This document shows, piece after piece, positions 5,902 through 11,595 of a stretch of DNA of 11,595 nucleotides (within the stretch, counting starts at the first letter, position 1; every line of letters begins with the position of its first letter). The position numbers were made by a program, and so were the translations under genes. The stretch covers positions 1 to 11,595 of the forward strand of contig JAGLFI010000012.1 in the NCBI GenBank assembly GCA_023144585.1. Direction: 5' to 3'. The notes beneath the pieces are model-generated. The model was not told the origin of the DNA. It searched no databases and saw only the letters and a list, made by a program, of their open reading frames with translations. The stretch is from Desulfobacula sp. (GTDB lineage: Bacteria > Desulfobacterota > Desulfobacteria > Desulfobacterales > Desulfobacteraceae).

Positions 5902-6783
5902 TTAAATATCTTTTTTACCCGGAATCAGTAGACAGGGGAAAACTGAATTATCAACGATATTTTTTGAAATGGAGCCAACCCATCGCTCCAGAATAGCTGC
6001 CTTATCACTGGAACCCAAAATAATCATACTGGCCTGGTATTCTTTTGCTGCCCTTTCAATCTGTTTTTGCGGATCCCCAACATAAACATGGGGTCTGGCG
6101 TTAATACCGGCCTCTTCAAGCTCATCACAAAGATCTTCCAATCTCTTCCTTTCAGTTTTGCTAATTTTCTGAACTTCATGGGCATTCGGGCTTTTTAAAG
6201 CACTCTCCTTTACCACATGCATAATATGGATTTCGCCTATAACATTTTTTAATCCTTTAATAAATTCAACCGTCTTTTTATCGGTTTCCGACCAATTGGT
6301 CGCAAATAACGGTCGATCAAATAATTTTTCAGGAAGAATATTATCCTCCATCATATGCTTGAAAACCAGAATAGGCACTTCTGTCCGCCGCATCAATTCA
6401 GTGACATCAGAACCGGCATAAAGTTGTTTCAGCCGTCCTTTATGGGAACGGCCAATTACAATCAGGTCAGGAGACTCTTTTTTAACCACTTTCAGGATTT
6501 CAGGGATAAGCCGGGAAACCTCCATATATGCACCAACTTCCAATCCCATTTCAAATAAATTTTCCGCCCAGTCAATAAACCTGATATTTGCGGTTTCTTT
6601 TAATTTGACTTCTTTTTCCTTAAGATACCCGCTTCCCCTTTGCATGGCAATTTTGTCTCTTTCAATCACATTTAGAAAAATAACATGTTCCAATGCCGCG
6701 TGTCTGAGCATCAATAGAGTGTTAAGTGCATCATAACAAAGTCCTTCAAATTTTGTCACAAAAAGTAGTTTTTTAATTTCCAT
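5902..6783 (-). CDS. Tandem universal stress protein (two UspA domains)
   Basis: This is a soluble cytoplasmic protein of two Usp domains, residues about 1-143 and 155-288, 293 residues in all. The nucleotide-binding loops are recognisable but altered: the family pattern G-x2-G-x9-G-(S/T) appears as G111-x2-H114-x9-G124-S125 in the first domain and G257-x2-D260-x9-G270-S271 in the second, so the middle glycine is replaced in both. ATP binding is therefore uncertain. The chosen ATG at 6783 has GGAG 5 bases upstream; an in-frame GTG at 6798 would overlap that site and is less likely. It follows the single receiver with a 33-base gap and is the last gene before the intergenic promoter region. 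Usp proteins next to ion transporters and kinases often act as sensors or regulators, so a role in the same stress response is a fair inference. Confidence 0.9.
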   Translation of the reverse strand: MEIKKLLFVTKFEGLCYDALNTLLMLRHAALEHVIFLNVIERDKIAMQRGSGYLKEKEVKLKETANIRFIDWAENLFEMGLEVGAYMEVSRLIPEILKVVKKESPDLIVIGRSHKGRLKQLYAGSDVTELMRRTEVPILVFKHMMEDNILPEKLFDRPLFATNWSETDKKTVEFIKGLKNVIGEIHIMHVVKESALKSPNAHEVQKISKTERKRLEDLCDELEEAGINARPHVYVGDPQKQIERAAKEYQASMIILGSSDKAAILERWVGSISKNIVDNSVFPCLLIPGKKDI

Positions 6784-6788
6784 ATTTT

Positions 6789-6792
6789 CTCC
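6789..6792 (-). promoter_or_regulatory. Ribosome binding site deciding the Usp start
   Basis: GGAG on the minus strand lies 5 bases before ATG 6783 and downstream of the alternative GTG 6798. This favours the 293-residue product. Confidence 0.65.
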
Positions 6793-6816
6793 GATCACTT
6801 TAGTTCTATCTATTGA

Positions 6817-7209
6817 TTAACCTATTTTTTTCTTAATTGCCGCAACTAACTCTTCTGGTTCAACCGGCTTTTCCAGGTAGATATCGGGCATGGGGATTTC
6901 CCCTCCCTTAAATTCATCAAGTGCTTTTTGAGATTTTAAAAACGATCGAAGAGCAATCCCTGTAAACATGATAATGGGGATTTGATTAAGATTTTCATCT
7001 GTTTTCAATTTGCGATATAACCGAATCCCGCTCCCCCTGGGCATTAATACATCAAGGATCACCAGATCGGGCCTCTCTTTTTCAATCACTTCAAATCCCT
7101 CTATACCATCTTGAGCGACCAAAGGTATATACTGGTTTTCTTCCAGAACTGTGACAACAAATGATCTGACATCCTGATCATCATCTACCACAAGAACCTT
7201 TTTATTCAT
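6817..7209 (-). CDS. Single-domain response regulator with enlarged alpha4 region
   Basis: This is a stand-alone receiver of 130 residues with the phosphorylation site intact: Asp9/Asp10, Asp53 (LVILDVLMPRG), Thr83 (MFTG) and Lys114 (LEKPV). Between Thr83 and Lys114 there are 31 positions, against 22 in CheY and in the other two receivers here. About 9 extra residues therefore lie around alpha4 (KSQKALDEFKGGEIPMPD), the face used for output contacts. No output domain follows. AAGGAGG lies 7 bases before the ATG. The gene begins 32 bases after the receiver-PAS-kinase gene ends, suggesting that it receives phosphate from one of the two kinases (inference). Confidence 0.92.
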   Translation of the reverse strand: MNKKVLVVDDDQDVRSFVVTVLEENQYIPLVAQDGIEGFEVIEKERPDLVILDVLMPRGSGIRLYRKLKTDENLNQIPIIMFTGIALRSFLKSQKALDEFKGGEIPMPDIYLEKPVEPEELVAAIKKKIG

Positions 7210-7241
7210 AATCTATCCTCCTTGGTCAATTTATATCAACC

Positions 7242-8762
7242 TTAATTTGCTTTTTCATAGGGAAGTTTAATCGTAAATGTGCTGCCATCTCCAAGACTGG
7301 TTTTTATTTCAATCACTCCATTGTGTTCTTCTATGAGCTTTGATGTAACAAGGAGTCCCAGACCGGTTCCCTTCCCACCTTTAGAACTGAACATGGGATC
7401 AAACAACCGCTTTTGAGTATCTTTATCCATGCCGCAGCCATTATCTTTAACCTCAAAACAAAAATAATTATTTTTATCCATAAAAGTTTTTACTTTTATT
7501 TTATGCTTTTTGGAAATATTTTCATCCTCAACACAGGCGTCAATAGCGTTGTTTATAAGGTTAAGCAAAGAGCGATGGATGGTTTGTGAATCTGCCATGA
7601 CTTCACCGATGCTATTGTCAAATTCTTTTGAAATAAGAACGCCATTTGATCCTGCAACATCTGCTACCAGTTCGATGACATCATTAACAATATCATTGGG
7701 TAGACAGGCTTCAAATTCCGGCTCTCTCTGCTTTGAATAGGTCAGAAGGTCCTTGGTTAAATCCCCTATTCTTTTAATATTTCTTTTTATGGTCTTCCAA
7801 CCTGTTTTAAGTTTCTCTGTATTATTATTGGCAATTCCCACATCAACGACGTAACTGCCCCCTTGAAGTCCGATGAGAATATTTTTTACATAGTGGGCAA
7901 GACCACTAACTGTCTGCCCCACAGCAGCCAGGCGTTCTGATTGAACCAGTTCCGTTTCAAGCCGTTTTATTTCAGTTAAGTCCTGAAAAAAACTAACCGT
8001 CCCTACAAAATCCCCTTTTTCATGAAGTACATTGCTGTTATACCGAACCGGTATTTGTCTGCCGTCTTTAGTATTTATTATATTTTCTCTCCAGGGAAGT
8101 GTATTTTGTTGTTTTCCTTTTTTGGCCTGATTTTTAAATATCTTTGCGATTTTTGGGGTATACAGTTTATCTATCGTCATTTTATTTCTGACATCTTTTG
8201 CAACTTCACCAAACATCCTTGCAGCTTCAGGATTATACACAACTACTTTCCAATCATGATTAAAGGCAACAATGGCATCATTGGAACTTCTTATTAAAAG
8301 TTGTTGAAAATTTGATTTTCGCCGGATATCCTCGGTGGCTTCTGCAATTTTAAATTCCAGGTTTTCAGTATATTCTTTAAGTTTTTCTCTGATATCAATC
8401 TTTGCTTTTGCTCTCTCAAGGGCAATGGCAAGGGCTTCATCCCTGACAGGTTTATTAATAAAATCACTGGCGCCATACTGCAATGCCGTGATAGTTGAAT
8501 CAATATCTCCGTGCCCTGTTACAATGATCACTTCCTTTTCAGCATCAATTTCCTTAATCTTTTTTAACAGTTCTAGACCATCCATTCCCGGCATTTTTAT
8601 ATCCGTCACCACGATATCGGGTGATTCGGATTTAAAAACTTCAAGTCCCTGCTCACCACTATAGGCTGCAAAAGTTTCATACCCGTCACTTCGAAGAGAC
8701 ATGGAGAGTAATCTGACAATAATCTCTTCATCATCAACAATTAATATCTTATTGGCTGACAT
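7242..8762 (-). CDS. Receiver-PAS-histidine kinase hybrid
   Basis: This is a soluble signalling kinase of 506 residues with no membrane helix. The N-terminal receiver (1-120) has Asp10/Asp11, Asp54 (VVTDIKMPGMDG), Thr82 and Lys104. A coiled-coil-like helix (about 120-150) leads to a PAS domain (about 150-265). The phospho-acceptor region has His290 in GLAHYVKNILIGLQGG (287-302), where Tyr replaces the usual Glu/Asp after the His. The HATPase domain has an N-box (LLNLINNAIDA, 399-409), DNGCGM (440-445) and GKGTGLGL (463-470). It is a receiver-first kinase, so its activity may be controlled by phosphorylation of Asp54, for example by the kinase encoded upstream. The ATG at 8762 has AAGGA 8 bases upstream and lies 11 bases after that kinase gene. 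Confidence 0.93.
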   Translation of the reverse strand: MSANKILIVDDEEIIVRLLSMSLRSDGYETFAAYSGEQGLEVFKSESPDIVVTDIKMPGMDGLELLKKIKEIDAEKEVIIVTGHGDIDSTITALQYGASDFINKPVRDEALAIALERAKAKIDIREKLKEYTENLEFKIAEATEDIRRKSNFQQLLIRSSNDAIVAFNHDWKVVVYNPEAARMFGEVAKDVRNKMTIDKLYTPKIAKIFKNQAKKGKQQNTLPWRENIINTKDGRQIPVRYNSNVLHEKGDFVGTVSFFQDLTEIKRLETELVQSERLAAVGQTVSGLAHYVKNILIGLQGGSYVVDVGIANNNTEKLKTGWKTIKRNIKRIGDLTKDLLTYSKQREPEFEACLPNDIVNDVIELVADVAGSNGVLISKEFDNSIGEVMADSQTIHRSLLNLINNAIDACVEDENISKKHKIKVKTFMDKNNYFCFEVKDNGCGMDKDTQKRLFDPMFSSKGGKGTGLGLLVTSKLIEEHNGVIEIKTSLGDGSTFTIKLPYEKAN

Positions 8763-8773
8763 AACTTATTTCC

Positions 8774-10837
8774 TTATTCAATAGCCGGAAACTTGATGAT
8801 AAACCTGGCGCCTTTACCATATTCACTCAGTATATCAATGGTTCCTTTGTAATCTTTTATGATTCCAAAACTGATACTGGTTCCAAGCCCTGTTCCCTTA
8901 CCGGTTTCTTTTGTCGTAAAAAAGGGCTCAAATATCTTTCTTTTCACCGCATCGGTCATGCCGATACCGGTATCAGATACCTCGACTACCACCCAATTTT
9001 CCTGGGTATATGTTTTTATCTTCAATATTTTTTCAACCACACCATCTTCTTTTTGCTCTTTTTCATCCATGGCATCAATGGCATTGGTCACAAGGTTAAT
9101 AAATACCTGTTCAAGACGATTATGCTCCGCTCGAATTTCCGGAATATCAGAATCGAGATCAACCTCAAGGTTAACGGAATGAACTGTCAACTGGTGTCCA
9201 AGTACCTTGAATACATCATTAATGGGATCATTAATCACCATTTTTTTAAGATCTCTCTCAGATTGTCTTGCAAAATCCCTGACGTGCTTGATAACACCGG
9301 ATGCCCTGGCAACATTATCAATAATATCATTGGCCATCATCACCAGTTCATCATCTGGGATTCTCACTCCTTTTTTAATCATTTTCAAAATCAAATCTGA
9401 ACAAATTTGTATGACATTCAATGGCTGGTTGATTTCGTGGGCCATACCGGCTGCCATGGTTCCAAGGGTAGCCAGTTTTCCTGCCTGGATCAGCTGAGTC
9501 TCTTTTTCAACACTTTCCGTGATATCAGTTGCGGATGCGATCAGGACATCTCTGTGGCTATATCTCGCATTGACAACCTTAACATTGACAAACAAAGAGG
9601 TCTTATCCTTCTTAAAATGCTTTTTCTTTGTAAATAGTATGGAGTTATTTTCGGCAAGTCCTTCCAGACCATCTTTAATGGTTTCATCGGATGTATCTCC
9701 AATTTCCAAAAAAGGCGTTCCTAAAAGTTCTGTTTTTACATATCCATATTCCTCTTCCACACGATGATTTACATCCAGAATCTCAAAGGTCTGACGATCG
9801 ATGATAAAGATAGGGTTTGGATTATTATTAAACAGCGATCGATACTTTTCTTCTGATTTTTTATACTTTTCATAGAGTGTGGAAAGCTCCTTATCCTGTA
9901 GATCCAGCTCTTCATGAGTTTTTTTATTTTCTGTGATATCTTTTAATGTCTCTATGGCACCCATGATCTTTCCATCCGGAGACTTAATGGGCGCAGCTGT
10001 GAAAAAAATCCATTTTCCTTCCTTACCCAGATGTGGAAAAAACTCCTCAGCTTCATATGCCTCTTCAATCAGACCTGATTTTCTCCATGCGGAACCATAA
10101 TATCCTAAGACTTCCTCTTCGGACATTTCACCTACAATGACATCGGCCATGGTGGGTCTCTTGGCCGACCTGAAAGGCACCCACTGCCGGTCTGTCCCCA
10201 CCAATTCATAGGCATTGTGGCCTGTCAGTTTTTCACAGGCTCTATTCCAATGAGTAAGAATATGTTCATTATTGATAATAAAGGTTGGAATCATGCTGCC
10301 CTGAATAATTTGAGACAATTCTTTTTCCATTTCAATCAGGTCTTCTCTTTCAGCTTTCAAATATCTGTTCTCGTCCTCAGCATTTTCTTGAATTATAGTG
10401 CTAAACTGATCAAAGAGGTTTACAATTTCTATTTTATCAATCTTGTCTGATTGGATTTTTCTTTTAATCTTCAGTCTTTCTTCTTCTGATTTTAAAAAAT
10501 TTAAAAACGATGTGGCCCTGTATGCATCAAGGTCAATAATGCTGACATGTTCAGTATTCACTTTTTCTAGAATACAGCTCAATATCTCATCATTTTTTAA
10601 TTTCAAAATGACATCCATACCGGAAAGTTTACAAACCTCCTCATAATCAATAGTTGTCAACACGCCCTTCTCCCGGGCATACTCGATCCCTTCAACCTGG
10701 GTCAATGTATCTGCAACCACCAGAACCTGAAGGTCCAGTTCTTTTAATCCGGGTCCCAGCAATAATTCAAGAATTTGTTTACAGGGGCTGTTTCCACCGA
10801 TTATAGCTAACTTTAATCCTTTAAGATCAAGATTCAT
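8774..10837 (-). CDS. PAS-PAS sensor histidine kinase with N-terminal Rossmann-like domain
   Basis: This is a soluble kinase of 687 residues with no membrane helix or signal peptide. Residues 1 to about 110 look like a Rossmann-type alpha/beta domain: a beta strand and turn LKLAIIGGNSPC (8-19), then strands LQVLVVAD, MDVILKL and VSIIDLDAY, reminiscent of an NAD-binding fold but without a canonical GxGxxG. A helical stretch (115-175) precedes PAS1 (about 175-305, with a PAC-like end) and PAS2 (about 330-445). HisKA has His467 in MAHEINQPLN (465-474). The HATPase has an N-box (FINLVTNAIDAM, 579-590), SDTGIGM (621-627) and GKGTGLG (646-652), so both catalytic parts look active. ATG 10837 was chosen over GTG 10849, because the GTG overlaps the AGGAG site; using it would add four residues. 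The gene follows the transporter by about 49 bases. Confidence 0.92.
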   Translation of the reverse strand: MNLDLKGLKLAIIGGNSPCKQILELLLGPGLKELDLQVLVVADTLTQVEGIEYAREKGVLTTIDYEEVCKLSGMDVILKLKNDEILSCILEKVNTEHVSIIDLDAYRATSFLNFLKSEEERLKIKRKIQSDKIDKIEIVNLFDQFSTIIQENAEDENRYLKAEREDLIEMEKELSQIIQGSMIPTFIINNEHILTHWNRACEKLTGHNAYELVGTDRQWVPFRSAKRPTMADVIVGEMSEEEVLGYYGSAWRKSGLIEEAYEAEEFFPHLGKEGKWIFFTAAPIKSPDGKIMGAIETLKDITENKKTHEELDLQDKELSTLYEKYKKSEEKYRSLFNNNPNPIFIIDRQTFEILDVNHRVEEEYGYVKTELLGTPFLEIGDTSDETIKDGLEGLAENNSILFTKKKHFKKDKTSLFVNVKVVNARYSHRDVLIASATDITESVEKETQLIQAGKLATLGTMAAGMAHEINQPLNVIQICSDLILKMIKKGVRIPDDELVMMANDIIDNVARASGVIKHVRDFARQSERDLKKMVINDPINDVFKVLGHQLTVHSVNLEVDLDSDIPEIRAEHNRLEQVFINLVTNAIDAMDEKEQKEDGVVEKILKIKTYTQENWVVVEVSDTGIGMTDAVKRKIFEPFFTTKETGKGTGLGTSISFGIIKDYKGTIDILSEYGKGARFIIKFPAIE

Positions 10838-10848
10838 TGACTGCGGCA

Positions 10849-10853
10849 CTCCT
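10849..10853 (-). promoter_or_regulatory. Ribosome binding site favouring the ATG start of the kinase
   Basis: On the minus strand this is AGGAG, 11 bases before ATG 10837. The upstream GTG at 10849 begins inside this motif and so could not use it. The spacing is a little long, so the choice is not certain. Confidence 0.5.
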
Positions 10854-10886
10854 ATTCAAGGTATTCATACCTCTAAAATCAGTATA

Positions 10887-11595
10887 TTAAAAGAAAATCA
10901 AGCTTACAATAACAAAGGTCGGAATTAAAAAAACTAAAGAATATTTCAAAATATATCCGAAGAAACTAGGCATTTCTGTTCCCGACTCAGTCGCTATGGA
11001 ACGAACCATAAAATTGGGTGCATTGCCAATATAACTGCAGGCACCAAAAAAAACAGCTCCGGTTGAAATTGCCTTAAGGTAAATTGCATTTTCCGTCATT
11101 AACAAAGGAACAGCACTGCTTTCTGCCATACCCGCATAAAAACTACCAAGGGCTGTATTGAAAAAAGTCAGATAGGTTGGGGCATTATCCAGGAAAGCTG
11201 ATAGCAGCCCTGTCACCCAGAAGTAATGAACCGGTTCTTTTACTGCATTGATAAGAAATGCAAACGCTCCGTTCGGCCCTGCCTTAAGCAATAGCAGGCA
11301 GGGAATCATGGTAATAAAAATTCCGATAAACAGATAGGCGACCTCTATTATCGGGAACCATGAAAACTCATTTTCCTCTCTGAGAACCTTGGGTGTCGCC
11401 AGAAGAGAGCCTATCCCAAAAAGAATGAGAAGCCCATCCCTGAGCCAATCCTGGACTGCTCTGTGGACACCTAAAGTTGAAACTTCTCCTAAATCAAAAA
11501 TACCACTCATTAAAACGGAAGCCACAACGCCCCCAAGAAAAATAAAATTATAGGTCCCCACCAGTCGCAACGGCTTTTTCTCTCCATCATCCGGG
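10887..11595 (-). CDS. NhaD/citrate-transporter-like membrane protein (5' end missing)
   Basis: This is the C-terminal 235 residues of a transporter of the ion-transporter superfamily (NhaD-type Na+/H+ antiporters, ArsB, CitMHS). The frame stays open to the window edge, so the N-terminus lies outside; the in-frame TTG at 11570 is internal, since residues PDDGEKKP precede it without a break. Six or more hydrophobic helices are visible. Two re-entrant-type motifs stand out: FLDNAPTYLTFFNTALG (about residues 134-150, with Asp136 and Asn137) and GACSYIGNAPNFMVRSIA (about 184-201), a repeat of the NAPxx theme typical of inverted-repeat transporters of this superfamily. The protein ends in a hydrophobic helix. 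The substrate cannot be fixed from the sequence: Na+/H+ exchange fits the neighbourhood, but anion transport is not excluded. Confidence 0.85.
   Translation of the reverse strand, partial: PDDGEKKPLRLVGTYNFIFLGGVVASVLMSGIFDLGEVSTLGVHRAVQDWLRDGLLILFGIGSLLATPKVLREENEFSWFPIIEVAYLFIGIFITMIPCLLLLKAGPNGAFAFLINAVKEPVHYFWVTGLLSAFLDNAPTYLTFFNTALGSFYAGMAESSAVPLLMTENAIYLKAISTGAVFFGACSYIGNAPNFMVRSIATESGTEMPSFFGYILKYSLVFLIPTFVIVSLIFF

Noticed and set aside
8022..8664. Plus-strand open frames opposite the receiver-PAS-kinase, and a minus-strand frame at 8294-8503
   Set aside because: They are shadows of a kinase gene with complete, well-placed domains; the hydrophobic look of the plus-strand frames comes from antisense of charged codons.
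10855..10866. Short palindrome GGTAT-2-ATACC upstream of the first kinase
   Set aside because: Arms of only five bases are expected by chance in a window of this size.
1..11595. CRISPR arrays, tRNA or rRNA genes, insertion sequences, prophage or integration sites
   Set aside because: No spaced direct repeats, tRNA cloverleaf, rRNA-like sequence, transposase or integrase reading frame was recognised; nearly all of the window is covered by the listed genes.

Overview
The window reads as one chromosomal segment of an anaerobic deltaproteobacterium, probably a Desulfobacterales sulfate reducer. This is an inference from the AT-leaning base composition, the Mbh-like antiporter layout, and the mix of PAS histidine kinases and stand-alone receivers; no rRNA or other taxonomic marker is present. 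All thirteen genes lie on the minus strand, so transcription runs from the right edge to the left edge. Coding density is very high. The only gap over 50 bases is 5710-5901 (192 bases), and no gene-free stretch reaches 300 bases.

Right block (11595 down to 5902): the 3' part of an NhaD/citrate-transporter-like membrane protein is cut by the window edge. It is followed by a histidine kinase (N-terminal Rossmann-like domain, two PAS domains, HisKA, HATPase), a receiver-PAS-histidine kinase, a single-domain receiver, and a tandem universal stress protein. Gaps of about 11 to 49 bases suggest co-transcription.

Middle (5710-5901): this intergenic stretch holds a good sigma-70-type promoter candidate, a weaker second one, an AT-rich inverted repeat and a perfect 25-base palindrome in the presumed leader.

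Left block (5709 down to 1): a receiver-only response regulator comes first. Behind it are the subunits of a multisubunit Mrp/Mnh-type cation/proton antiporter in the order E, F, G, MbhD-like, MbhE-MrpB fusion, C, D, and a second D-like proton-channel subunit that runs off the left edge. The order E-F-G-(MbhD)-(MbhE/B)-C-D matches the antiporter half of membrane-bound hydrogenase (Mbh) clusters. The ion-conducting subunits carry the expected membrane Glu and Lys residues.

Taken together, the window pairs two cation-transport systems (NhaD-like and Mrp-like) with five signalling proteins: two kinases (one carrying its own receiver), two receiver-only proteins and a Usp pair. No DNA-binding output domain is visible. 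The working inference is a phosphorelay that tunes ion or pH homeostasis by protein-protein contact, or that acts through a regulator encoded elsewhere.
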